From positions 1,488,001 through 1,552,000 of the forward strand of contig JAVTVJ010000033.1 of assembly GCA_034509425.1 (NCBI GenBank): a stretch of DNA of 64,000 nt. Reading direction: 5' to 3'. Position 1 is the first letter of the stretch. Each line of letters starts with the position of its first letter. The notes beneath the pieces were generated by a model. The model saw only the letters and a list, made by a program, of their open reading frames with translations. It made no database searches and was not told the origin of the DNA. Both the position numbers and the translations under genes were made by a program. Below are positions 36,101-48,947 of this stretch, piece after piece. This stretch comes from Eopsaltria australis. Taxonomy: Eukaryota > Chordata > Aves > Passeriformes > Petroicidae.

Positions 36101-36948
36101 ACAGCTATTTAATACACTTCTTTTAGTGGAATCTGTGCTACAAGTTACACAAAACCCTTGTCTTTTCACAACTTAGTTTTTGTGCAGTGTTTGAATATTG
36201 ATATTTATTTATGTTGACTGGGTTTAAGTAGTTTATGGAAGAAAGCTGTGCATTGTCTTGAAGTGCAGTTTAATTCCATTTTGGACTACTCCAGTATTTA
36301 TCTTAGGCTATTTGAGGGACACTAAAGCAAGCTATTTGTGAAGACTAATCGTACCCCAGGAAAACTAGTCTCCACAGGTATCTTCTTTAGTCAAAGGAGG
36401 GGAGCAGGTTCCATAAAGGAAATGTTTCATAACAAGAGGTTCTGAATCATCACTGAAGGTGTCCTCCTGCACTGAGGATATGTAAGAAGATGATCCTTCA
36501 CAGGTAAAAGTCAGTCTTTCTGACTAACCCTTCAAGGGGCTATCACACTTCATTACAAAATGCTCCTCTTAAAATATTTCTTGGCATTGAATGTGTTTTC
36601 ATGTTTTGCGCTCTACATTTCTGTGTCTTTCTTGCTAGTGCCATATTTTCCTCTGCCCAGTTTCCTCTACTCCCCATTACAGGTCATTGATTTTGTTCAA
36701 ATTGTTAGTAAAAATTCTTTTTATTCTAGGATGAACATCCAACCACAGGACCAGAATATTATCCCCGCTTTCCTGTACTTCTAACCATAAGCTTCCTGGA
36801 ACAGGGATTAATTTTTGCTTCCGATTCTTAGGCAAAACTCATCAGATTGCCTATATTTAACCAAAATCAAAGAAAAAACCCAAATAAAAAAAAAAACAAC
36901 ACTCCAAAATACAACCCAAAATGTGTAATATCTTAGCAAGTAACTTAA
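33101..36948. other. AT-rich non-coding DNA, nothing recognised
   Basis: No gene, RNA or transposon was recognised. The frame plus 34823-35107 (94 codons) has no known family. A short (TTTG)n patch lies at about 35585-35608, and an A/C-rich patch at about 36868-36902. Confidence 0.5.
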
Positions 36949-37003
36949 CCGAAGTCAATGTTATTGGTTTTCTCTAGCTGAGGATCTGGCCCTGAGCATT
37001 TGT
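36949..37003. repeat. Half-copy of an old palindromic amniote repeat
   Basis: The sequence ends in 'agctgaggatctggccct' and begins 'cgaagtcaatgttattgg'. It matches the right half of a palindromic element common in reptile and bird genomes, whose arms read 'accagctgaggatctggcc'. A fuller relic of the same type is at 57079-57172. Family identification is from memory. Confidence 0.5.
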
Positions 37004-37079
37004 TAAGTGTGAGATTAAGTGTAAATAAATCATATTGCACTATTGGAGTGTATGGTAATTGGGTTATTTTTTTTCTGAG

Positions 37080-37375
37080 TTCCCCATCTTTTGCTCTTCT
37101 GGTTTACTTAAATTAACAAACAGCATGAAGCTTTTCAAATCTGTCCCTGACGTTCATGGAGCAAGAGAAAATGCCAAACTTTAACCTACAATTCATTACA
37201 AATAGTGAGATACCTTATACAAGGTAGCAGAAAATATAATCATTCACATTTAAATTAAGTGTTTCAAATAATGATTTAATTGAGAATTAATAAGCCAGTT
37301 ATTGCAGGTTAATTAAATGCCACTTGATGATTAAAAACATATTATTTATTCAGATTAACAACTATCAGGCACTAG
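37080..37375. promoter_or_regulatory. Candidate conserved non-coding block rich in homeodomain cores
   Basis: This is unique AT-rich sequence with dense TAATTR/ATTA-type cores, including gatttaattgag, gttaattaaatgcc and gatgattaaaaac around 37270-37335. There is no low-complexity drift and no repeat match. Such composition is typical of deeply conserved developmental enhancers, but composition alone is weak evidence. Conservation was not tested. Confidence 0.25.
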
Positions 37376-38407
37376 TGTAGCCCCACACCCTGCTGTGTAC
37401 TTATTATTTTAAAAGTCTCTGCCAATGTATTTCTCATTTTCAGTTTTGCTTTGTTTTTTATTTTGTTGCTGCTTATAACACCTTGAAAACAAGAGAAAAT
37501 ACCCTAAAATTTTAGTGCAAGATTGCTTTCCCCAACACTGAATATTTATTTCTTTTTTTGAGGTGAATGCTTTTAAAAGTTCATCTATAGTATTTGTAAG
37601 GAAGAAAACACTGAAATATGACAAATGTTATACAAGTTTATATAAAACAAAGAGGAAATTTGCAATGGGTGTATGCAACACAACAGAAATTAAGGAAGTC
37701 AATTATCAAATCTATAAACTTCCAAATAAATCCTGTGATTTAACTCATGGGCCATACCCAGTTAGTTCTCAGTAGAGCTGTACAGCCATACATGCTACCT
37801 GCATTTGGATGCACCGTGTGAATATTGTCTTTTGGTGGTCAGGAGTGGGTGTCGGAAAAATCCACATATTCTTTCATAAAACCTTTCTAATCATGCATTG
37901 ATGCTTACATCGTGTTGTGCTGATAGGTTATTTAGAATTCCTTGTAGATGAAAGATTGCCATAATAGAGCAAACTTTTCATCCATATTAATGCACGGTGT
38001 AAGCACCATCTTTTCTGATCATAAATCCAAAACCACTTTAAATCAAAGCAACTCTGCAAATCAGTTTTGCATGCACAGCAGGACATCAGGGTTCTCCCAC
38101 CTCAGTTTGGGCAGAAACTGCAGCCTGGCAGGTAGCCTGTTACAATCATTTCCTTTTGGAAAGATTGCACAACGACCATGAGATGAGGGAAGTGGCAGTG
38201 CCATGTATATGCATATGCTGATTCTTATCACTTTTGCTGATTCTCATCCTCCTCTGATTCTCATCCTCCTCAACGAACTCCAGCTGCAAGTAAAGATTTT
38301 TTACTACAGAACAACGACATGGAGTTTTCTACAGCCTGTTCACAACCTCTTAGTGTTGTTGCAACAACAGTTTTGGTTGCACCAAGAGGTTTGCTTCTGT
38401 TTCTCTG
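37376..38407. other. Unique non-coding DNA with a 17-bp tandem duplication
   Basis: A perfect tandem pair of ctgattctcatcctcct is at 38237-38270, with a partial copy just upstream. Nothing else was recognised. Confidence 0.55.
38237..38270. repeat. 17-bp tandem duplication
   Basis: Two perfect adjacent copies of a 17-base C/T-rich unit are present, with a degenerate third start near 38217. Confidence 0.9.
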
Positions 38408-38522
38408 TTTGGACAATGTTCTCAAACACATGGTGTGATTCTTGAACTGAACTGAGCAGAGCTGAGAGTTTGAATTGATGATCCTTGTGATCTCTTTCAA
38501 CTCAGGGCATTCTATGATTCTA
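38408..38522 (+). mobile_element. CR1 LINE 3' tail, plus strand
   Basis: The plus strand shows 'gtttggacaatgttctcaaa', 'ggtgtgattctt', 'gatgatccttgtgatctctt' and the terminus 'cattctatgattctac'. This is the diagnostic CR1 3' end. Only about 115 bases remain, reflecting the usual severe 5' truncation. Confidence 0.9.
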
Positions 38523-41500
38523 CAAAAAGTGAGCTAGAGAAATACCGGGAAACCTCTCCATTACAGTCAGGTATCTTAACAAACAATTTGTTTTATCCTG
38601 TTTTGACATGGAGCACGGTAGATTAGCCCACCCTAAGTGAAAAGGATAATAAAGATAGGAAAGAATCAAAAGATTAATTTACTCTGATTTATAGCAAGGT
38701 TCTTCATACAAACTGAAGCAGAGAAAGAGATTGCATGCACTGGTTTACAACTATTGCTTAAAGTCCCCTGTCAAAAGCATAAAACAGTTTCCTTTCTCTG
38801 CTATGAACTGCATTTTCTTTTTATGTAATCAGAGATGGTAGAATTGGTGTCATGTTGACTGGAGAACATTTTGCACCAGGATGCACAACTGAGGGGCCAA
38901 AGTCCCCTTCCAATCGTCCTCTCTAAATTCATGGATGGATCACTGACAAGCATCTTCCTGGCACCAGTAAGTTTATAAACAATTGTTTTGATAGCATAGT
39001 AGTTGAGTTTAAAGTTATTTTACAGAAAAAAATCTTCCTAACCTATCTCAGGCATTAAGGGAAAGACAAATTTACAAAGGAAAGGGTCTTGAGAAAAGAA
39101 TCAATTACTCTAGCTTCTATTCCCTTGAACTCACTGACTTTTAAGCTGGAAGAGGAGACAGTTAAAAGGTTTGTTTTCTCTTCAGTTGGGTATATAAGTG
39201 TTTTCTCCAGAGGTCAGGAAGGCCAGTCTTTCCTAAGCATAACAAGCAATGGAGAAAACTGTGAGCTACCATGCTGAACAAGACAGACAACTTTTTCTTG
39301 ATGAAAAAGTCAGCAAGAACAGAGAATGTAGTGTCACTTATTTTGCATTTCCTTCAGACTGCTCTATCAGACAGTTTCAGCAACTTCTCACATCTCTGGA
39401 GTATTCATGAAAGTGACGTATGACTGTGAGACGATGCAAATGCTATGTGTCAATAGGTGTCAGGATCTTCATATTCTTTGAGTTAAACTGATAAAGATAT
39501 TTTCATATGAGGCTATTTAAGCATTTAAACTATGTCCATTTTTAGGCATTAATTATTTGATACTCTTACAGTGTCATTTGGTGTAGCTGTATGGACCATA
39601 TGGCAGTTATGGATGTGATTCCCATGTTCTTCTTCAACTTTCCGAGACTGAGTGTAAATTATAAATTGCAATGAGCTTTACAGCAGCTTGGTATACCTCA
39701 GTCATCCTCTGCAAACCTCAGCTTATCCTAAAACTAGCACAACAGACATCAAAATGAGGGGGCAATTATCACACAGATCAGTTGTAAAATGTATTGTCTC
39801 AGCTTTATTAAAATATCAGGGTATAAGGATGAGGATGGTGGTGGAAATAAAGGACTGAAGTACTCAAATAATTCAAAACGCATTATCATATGCTTTTTTT
39901 TCTGTACCTTTTTGGATCCATGCAATCAATGATTGAAACCAATTCTGTTTGAAAGCTGTGAGGTGGAATAAAGACAAAATTTCCAAAAACAGATGGAGAT
40001 TAACGTAGAGGAAGTAAATGGGCTTTAGGATATGCAGGAAAAATGAATGACAGGAAATCTCTAACCACAGAGTATGGAAGGAATCAGGAACCTTCAAGCA
40101 GATCTGCTTTTGCTTCCTTCAATGATGAACAAAGTAGCTGAGTGTGGAAATGTAGTTGAGGAGATATGAAAAGCATTTTGCTTCAAGATGGGGAAAATCC
40201 AGAGGAAAGATAATGGCCTTAGCATTCATGGAAATGATGTATTGCAGGAAGGAAAGGACTTCTCAGAGCATGTACAGTTCCATTTTCATTTCACTTTAAC
40301 CATCATCCTCCACTGATTTTGGCAGAGGTTACAGAAACTGCATAAGAAACTAAGAAAATCCTGAGAGGCAAAGTTGTGAATGTTTTAGTCACAGTCTTTG
40401 CACCCTATTTTTGTACAACATTGGGGCCATTTGAAGTGTTTGTGAAACACAGTTGAAACTCACCATCAGGCTGCAGTGCTGGTGTGACTGGGCTTGGAAA
40501 AGAGACATAACCACACACTGTGACCACACATGCCTTGTGTGTTAAGAAACCAAGACAGAGAAGAAAGGATAAACTTCCAGGCCCTCAAAGTAAATGGCAT
40601 TCTTTATTATTACTATTGTTGCAATTGTTATTATATTTATCAATAAAAATGTTATGAGAACTACAGTAAAGAAAAAAATATTAATTGGAAAAATAAATTA
40701 AAAATTTAATTCTCAACTAAAGTGAATTTTCTTTTTCAAATGATTTCATAAAAATTTATTACATACTCCAATATTTTATAAAAAGAAATATTTATTGGTA
40801 AACACTTTCTTCATGGAGAATTTCACCATTCAAGAAATTTCTATCATCTCTAGCAGAAATATTTCTGTTAATATTTTGCTTGACATTTTGTGTAATTAAT
40901 TTTCATGTAGAGTTACATTTAAGTTTTGAACTATTTTAGTATTGTTTTTTGGTACTGATTAATTAGGGAGGTTTAGATTCTCCACTAAGAACTCTTTAAC
41001 TGCCTATTAGTATTAAATCCCTAGTTCAATGTTTTTCAAACTAGGGATTTTAAATGTTCCTGTCTTCCCATAACCTTTAGGGTAGATTGATAAAGTGTCC
41101 AATAGACCTGTCTATCTGCAGCACAGCTTACAGGAAAGCTCATAGTCAAACAAAAATGTCTAAAGGAGGTGGCAATTCAAAAACTGATGTTCAAAATGTT
41201 ACTGTATTCCTGCAAAATAATCTGCTGCCTGCAAGATACTTTGACCCAGAGCAACAGACATTTTGCATATGTAAGCAAGAATATATTTTCTGTGTGAAGC
41301 ATATCCTGTGACCTGACTGACATCTTCCAGTGTAAATCTGTCCTCTCATTTTCCTACTGACACAGTTTTATTCCCAAACTAAATTGAATCTCACATCTGC
41401 AGCCCTGGCTGATCTTCTGCCCCTTCAGACCTTCTTCTGTCTCAAATTTTCTGTCTGCATACATTTTCTCACAACTCTCTGCACTTTCATTTTCCCTATG

Positions 41501-44500
41501 ACTCACCCTTTTCTCTCTGTAGTTCTTCTGCTCCTTCTCCATCAGAGCAGTTCCTTAGCTGTTGTCCTGGAGTGCAGAAGAACATGGTGGTGACCCCCTC
41601 TCATCCTAGCAACACTTGAACATACTCATCTTTCTTGCAGTAATGTTTTTATTCACAGGACAGCAGTTACAAAGTCACTAACTTATTATAATATATTTCA
41701 GTGAACTCTACAAAGAAAAAAGTTAGCTGCACAATAAATCTTATGCTTCAGTGCTTTTGAGATGAAACATTTTCATCTTTAAAAGCCTTCTTCTTCAAAG
41801 ATTTCCTTTGATTTCTCTCCCAGCTTACAAATCCAAAATAAATTAAAATTCTAAATTTTTATTGTTTAATTCTTTTGTTTGAAGCTAATGATAATACTTA
41901 ACTTAGTACTTTTTACTGTGTTTTAAAATAGCAACAACTAATACTTGTGGTTTAAAAACACAAGTTCACTTCTCATTTCCTTTGTCGCAAACACGGAAAC
42001 ACGAACACTCCTAAGATGTATTTATGAGGGAAAGAAGGGAGGACTTTTCTAGCAGTCTGTTTGCTAGCCCTTACCTTTAGCTAAGAAAAGCATCATTTGC
42101 CAGTGCAGTTTCTGCTGTGCTTTCACTAACCCCAGCTGCCAGACTGAAGCTGACCAAAAGGATCTGTGGCGCTGCACTACTAACTTCAACAGCATTAGTG
42201 CTATCTCAGGGTCTGAGAAATTAATTAAAAAATACCCCCCCAGCTGTAAAGCTGTAGGATCCAGGAGAGTCCTAACTTACATGGGCAAAGAAATAAGGGG
42301 GATAGGATAGAAAAGAGTGTGCTGCATTAACGTAGGTCAGCTGCTGAAAGAAAGACATTTGCCTCCTTCTTGGAAATCCATTGAGATCTTCACGTAAAAA
42401 CTACAGCTACATTTTAGAGATCCTTTTGATTTAAGGTCTTATAAGTTTTTAGCTTATATGTTCGTGGCCAAGTTTGGTTTTTAGATTCATAGTAACTGTC
42501 ATGACAGAATCCCTTCCTTTAGCCTTAACAGTTGCAATCTTTCCCTGCTTTATACTCAGAATGGTATTTCACAGGTTTTTGTGTCTTGGTCTTTTGTACA
42601 TGGAACTAAGTCCTTTCATATCCTTCCCCTTATCTGTCACATTTTATATAAAATATTTTAAATTCTAGACTTTGTTTTCAATTATTTTTACGTGTTATTT
42701 TCAGTTTGCCTTTCAAGTGGGTACCTTGACATTTCTTTCCTATAATTTCATGTTTTTTCTTCTTAAGATCTACAAAACTTTATCTTCATTCCTGCAGTTC
42801 TTCTTTCTAGTTCTTCTTCATGATACTATTGACAAATTTGGCAATGATCAAACAACTCTGAACAGTTCTCAAGTCTGATGATTGTCATGGTTTTCCTATA
42901 TTTCCTTTAAAATTATTGCATTTTAGTCTTAATATTGGGTTTCAAGCTTTCAGAGAAACCATCCCACTATTCTAACTGAACATTACCCAGAAGCAAAAAG
43001 TTCCTCACAAGAGCTCCCAGTTTCTGAACTAAGAATGCTAACAAAGCAACAGCTTCAAGTTGGAATGAATAAATCAAGCAAGAGAAAGATTCTACTTTTT
43101 AATTAGTATTTCATAAAGGATATTAATTACATTGTGTTGTGCTAAAGACATCTGTATAATATCTTTGGTCTAAAGTGTCATCAAGTTCTTATTTACATTC
43201 CTTTCTAAGCAAGGATGAAGTTTTTATCATGTTCAACCATTTTAACACTGCAGTTCAAATAATTGACCATTTGTCCTGACCCAAACTTCCTTGATATATG
43301 TATCTCGCTTCTATTAGGATGTCAGAAACTTTTATTCAAATTATCCTTGAAGAAATAGGGTACAAAATATTATAATGCCTCCACATAAATACATATAGTG
43401 CTGGCACATCATAACACTAATAAATGCACCGTATGTTTACAGCTCCTATTAGTGGCAGAGTCAGGCAATAACCCTGAGCAGTATAAATATGCAAACAGAG
43501 ACTTCCTTTACATACACATGCCTGTTAAATATCGTTAAGGAGTAGTAGATTGCAAAAATGCACTGTTACCCTACAGCTGTATTGTCCTGCATCAACTAGA
43601 AGACGTCGTCCTGTTTATGAGATGCTTGTCTATATTTTTTCCTCTCCATTTTAGTATTTTTAATATCTTATATAAGTTTTCTGATGTCACAAGAACTTTT
43701 AGACCATCTCCTAGCTAAAGAAACTACTAAGGACTTGATTTTTTTGGTAGGTTTGCCTCATGCAGGTCTGATCTGTTTTACCTTGTTACGGTGATGCGGA
43801 GTTATCACATAGCTAAAATTCAGCTTCCAAGAGTTCTGTATTAGAAACAATGTGGAAGCTTCAACTTCATATTCCCTATACCCAAAAGTGCAGTTCAGAA
43901 TGCTAGCTTTTAATCACTACAGCCATTCAACATTTGTAATCAGTTTACTTTCTCTTTAGGGTTTATTTAAAATTAAGATATGTATTCTATATGTCTTTTA
44001 GCAAAATAGATACTGGCAAACTTAGAGATAGATGAGTCCTTAGTTTATATCTTTCATTTCAACATCACCTGACCTGGAAATATATTCCTTAGCTAAGGAA
44101 GCCATGTCCATTTTGTGGTGCTTTTTTTCTTTTTTTTTTTTTTAAGGACTTGCAATTACCTAATTTTGGCCAATATACTCACTTAATCTTTTCAATGTGT
44201 TAACTGTTGCTTTATCTGTTCTAACAGATGGAAGCATTACTTGAATTTTGCCAGGATCTGCTTTGCAAGTGCTATTGAACTTTCACTGGATAAGATAACT
44301 TAGATCTTTGTTAATTTCATAGAATAATTAAGATTCTCCGTAAGTGGAAATATTGGACAGGTGTATGATGGTAAAAAAGCTGTTTAAGAATCATTATATC
44401 AATGTAGTACATTGATGCAATTATAAAATAGAATATGCCAGGTAAAAAAGCAGCGATAAAACACTCTGAGCTGTTTCAGCAAGATGCATGCTGACCTCAG

Positions 44501-45281
44501 ACTACAGCAAATAATCTCCTGTTACTTACATGACATTTTCTTTCAGTGTAAATGTTCCACTCTGTGACCCACTTTTCCTACTTTATTAATTCAAAAAATA
44601 CAATGTAGCATGTGAAAAAGAACCAGTGTGATCAATGTCACAGGTCCATTGCTTAGTTGCCAAGGTAATTTTCCCTTTGGTGAGCACATGTTCTGAAAGC
44701 ATTTTATGTTTCCACTCAATGATTGCAGTCATTTGCTTTGTTTCTAAGTACTGGATGCACTCCTCCTAAACCCAGGCTAAATTAATCTACCCTTTCCTAA
44801 CCTTTAATATCCTGAAACTCCTCTGTCCCACACAGGCATACAACCTAACAACTTTGACATGTTTGTGCATGGATTTATTTGGTGCCTTACTTCCCCAGGC
44901 AATGCCCCTGTATGCTCCCAAGTGGGAATGGGAACCTGTCTCCTGTCTCCCAATCAACTGAAAATCAAGATACACAACTAATTCCTCAGTCTCTAGAGCT
45001 GTTTGCAATTTTGTTGGTCATGAAGTATGTTCATGCCCAATACTATATTTCTTCGAGTTGGTAGACTCGGTTGATAAAATTTACTCTTTCTATAATGCTT
45101 CAGTTAATGGAAGGCAAGACAGAACTGGCATTCTAGTACACTTTCTGAGGGATCTGGATGATCAATTTATACTTGAAGTTATAAATCAGAGTAGAATAAT
45201 AGTAAAAATCCTCTCCCCTTACTTCTTCTGTCTATTCAACTTCCACCAATAAAAAGGTATTAACATTATTTTGTTTTCTAG
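38523..45281. other. AT-rich non-coding DNA, nothing recognised
   Basis: Nearly 6.8 kb contain no recognised transposon, RNA or gene. 40600-40900 is especially AT-rich. A T run lies at about 44125-44145. The open frames (60-80 codons) on both strands are hydrophobic because the DNA is T-rich, not because of a recognisable protein. Confidence 0.5.
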
Positions 45282-45362
45282 AGACCTGTTTAAGCAGGGG
45301 TGTTGCATTAGATGACCTCCAGCAGTCTCTTCCAACCTTATCATTCTGTGACTTTGCGATTC
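45282..45362 (+). mobile_element. CR1 LINE 3' tail, plus strand
   Basis: 'tagatgacctccagcagtct', 'cttccaacctta' and 'tcattctgtgact' form the terminal 80 bases of a CR1 copy. No further CR1 sequence is visible upstream. Confidence 0.88.
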
Positions 45363-47354
45363 ATAATTCCTACACATTTGTGCGGTTACATTTTTTAATC
45401 AAAGGACATAAAATTTAGGTAGAGCAGACATTTTAAGTATTTAAGCAAATATTAAATTATAACAGAGGCATATTACTATTAATTTTTTGTTTCAAATTCA
45501 GAGAAAATTCCTGAAAGCATAATGTTACTTATGAAACTTAAATGAGAGCAAAAGATAGATTACTGTGAAAATACAGATACATGTAAGTCTTCTTCCCATA
45601 AGTAAGCCATGTAGCAGCAACTTGATATTTACAGAATTCTTAGTTGCCATGGGCTGTCTTGAAACCAGATTAGAGACACTCTAATTGCTCATGCTTCAGC
45701 CTATGTAATCTTAGCACATGCTTAATCAGTGGATTTAACAGTAAATGCAGTACATGCTAAATCAGTGGAAAACACTATGGAGTGCATAGGTATCTTTGTT
45801 CTAAGAGTTCTTACTGTGTTCATATGATTCCAAAATAAAGATTCAAAAGAGATGATATTCTCATTACAACAGAAAAGCCAAGTATAGTACTGGTAAAACA
45901 GTATTATTGTGTGTCTGTTTAAAGGTGTGTATGGGGAAGACTAAGAAAAATAGGTGGATTTTATTCATTGTATTTAAAATTGCAAAGGGATTTTAACTAT
46001 TTTAATATGTAATTACCTGGAATTCAGTCCTGAAATTGTGTTGCATTTAAATTAAAATTTCCCTGAAGTTCAGTAGTCTTAACTGCTGAACTTTTAACTT
46101 TTCAGTAGTCAGAAGATTGGCTGACAACTAGTTTAGTTCTTTAGTCAGTAGGGAATTAAATTCCAAAACATAACCACACAACATATTGGATATAAAATTT
46201 CAAGCATGAGAAATGGAATAAAGCCATAAGAATTTCAAGTTAAAAAGTAAAATGCATTTCTAATATTCCATAGTAAGGAGTTTCAAAGAGCATACTGAGA
46301 AGGAACTTCCTAAAACAAGCACCATGAAAACTTTTTAGCTGATGGTATAAGCTACCATTCTGGAATGCAAAGGGTCAAACAAATCCAAGAGATTTCATTA
46401 TTTCTCATACATCAGTGACAAAACCTTAGGGCTGATGCAAGCTGATGAACCAAGATTTAATGTAATATGGTCAATTCATTTTGTACTGATTATAGTTCAA
46501 ACAGCTGCATCCTGTCCTATCAGTTATACTTCTCAGAAGGCTGCACTATTTTGAGTGAAAAGAGACATGCCATCAAATGGTTTAAAATATATTCATTAGT
46601 ACAGGGAGAAGTAAGTACAGACTGGAAATTTTAAAAAGAAGTAAAATGAAGAAAACCTTTTTCCCAGCTGCTTACATACACTAAGAAATTTTTCAAAGAC
46701 TTTTAGAAACTAGATCTACAGTGAAAACCACAGTGTAACTAATATTTTCTAAATTTACTTTGCTTTTAGATTTTATATAGACAACCTATAATACCAATAA
46801 TGAATAATAAAGCATACTTTTAGAAGTATATAGATGTTGTCTAACTGCTCCTAGTAGTCCAATATTGAATTTTATTTTTTAGAAAACTTTTATTCAATGT
46901 GCATTTATCAGAATTGTGCTGTCCTTTTCAGAGGAGGTTTTACTCCTTTAGGGATGTGTCTTGTAAAAGCTCGCCATTTTGTGATATTTTATCAATGTAT
47001 TCATTATCTATTTAAAGGAATAGAAAAGCAAAACAGGGATTAATTCTCAGCAACGAAAATGTAAAGAAGTGGAGTGGAACCCTGAGGAGCTGATCCGCTA
47101 GAATGCTTTTAAAAGATTTAAGCTGGGTCTTTTGATTTCCTCCATGCAAATATCTCCAAGAGGTATCTCTTTGACTGAGACTGATAACAACAGACATAAC
47201 CATTCAGTTTTGTGTTCCCTTCAGTACAGATACAGTGATACCTTCTATCAAAATAAAAAGTAGATGTTGTTAGAACAGTAAATAGCAGTGAAGCTTTAGA
47301 CTCTAGCTTGATTTTCTATTATGGAAACATATTTGGAATAAAAAAATGAAGTAC

Positions 47355-47382
47355 TGATTTTATATTCTTGATTTTATATTCC
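47355..47382. repeat. 14-bp tandem duplication
   Basis: Two adjacent copies of tgattttatattcy (14 bases, one mismatch) are followed by a partial third. Confidence 0.8.
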
Positions 47383-48662
47383 TGATTAAAAGAAAATCTC
47401 TTGTGTTCACTGAGATTATTTGTTCAAACACAGTTCAAGATCAGGATATTTTCTAGTCTGTTCTTACTTTTTACAGGATTATAACAGTGCTGAATAGGGG
47501 CAATCATTTAAGGAAACAATCAGCAAAGTTGGGACTTTGAGAATGCTTTGAGAAAGGTCACCTCAGATAAATGTCAGCTAACTTTTAAATCTGTGGTCAT
47601 TCTGAAAACACACATTGAGAACTGTCAAGTGCATGATTTTCAAATTAAACTGAGAAAACTCATTTTCTATGTCAGCTGACTGGGCTCTGAGTGTTCTCTC
47701 CTTGCTGAAGTCAATACAGAAGGTGTTTTATGTGATACCCTCTGTTATTTTGTGGTTGAATCCAGGCTATAGTCAGAGGAGATGAAAGTCACTTTTAAAG
47801 GCATTCATTAAATTTGACAACTTCTTTTATATTGATATATGTCAAGTGTTCACTGGTTAAGTCAGATTGTTTCCACATGAGACCATCTGCAGTGAGTTTA
47901 AGTTTTTTGTAAGAAAATACTTTTTTTTCCAATATGAATCACAAAGTTTGTCTAATTTATATTAAAGAGCTAAGATCAAATCAGCTATTTTAATTTATGC
48001 CAGCTGGGCTGCATAAGGTTCACTTCCTTTTCCAATTGTGTCAATCTAATATGGTTGTCACTCTAAACAGATGGAGTATTATGACAGCATTAAGCTCATT
48101 GAGTAGAGGATCATGCAGAGGACTTACATCCTTTGTTCTATTTGTCCATTTGATACTTTAATGATTTTAGTTTGCTCAGTTTATCATTTTTATACAGATA
48201 GTTTTCTGTTAAGAGTCATGAAACGATTATTATAAAATTCCATCTTTTCAACATGGGATATTTTTGTGGTATTGCTGAGTGTGAATACAGACACACATTT
48301 GTTTGTACAGCAGGCTGTGCCATAACAGTACTTTGTACATACTTTCTTTAAACTAGTATAGCTTAAGGAAAAATTATTCTCATCTCTAAAGAAATGTATA
48401 TAATTTTTTCCCATTCTTTCCTACAACCCCTGTCAATGATCTTGTACAAGCTAACATCTGGGCACAGTCTTCCTTTCAATTGTTAATTATTATTACATAA
48501 AATTATTTGTTTACATTTAAGTATAGATTATAACACAGAAGAAGACTGAAGATTGCTGAAAATGAGAAGATTAATGTTTTTCATTTGGAACATATTTTTA
48601 AGCAGTTAGAGAATTACAAATAATAACTGATGTATTTTTTAAAATGTTCTATTGGAAGACAG

Positions 48663-48947
48663 CTATTGTTTTTGCCTTGGTAACAGAGACCTTAACTCAA
48701 AAGACTTAAATATATGCTTAAACTTTATCATATTGTGACTGAGGCAATCCATCCCACAGTATCTGTCCACTGATAACATCAGGATGGATCCAGCTTCAAT
48801 ATGGTCAGCACCACTGTTCAGCTGTAAGGTTACTGCCACGTCACATCTCAGCATGCTGCCCAAGGACATGTTGATGGGTTGGCTACAGCCCCAGAACCTC
48901 ACCTTCCCCTCAGCAAATCTGTCCTGAAGTGTCACTGGGAGCTGCAC
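48663..48947 (-). other. Unexplained 94-codon open frame, possibly a relic
   Basis: The first ~70 codons (minus strand, from 48947) have a balanced composition, with segments such as LQDRFAEGKVRFWGC and CDVAVTLQLNSGAD, unlike the T-rich noise frames around it. The last ~25 codons fall into AT-rich sequence. I know no family that fits, and no promoter, splice pair or poly-A context supports a gene. It could be a piece of an old retroelement or a processed pseudogene, or chance. Coding status is doubtful. Confidence 0.15.
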
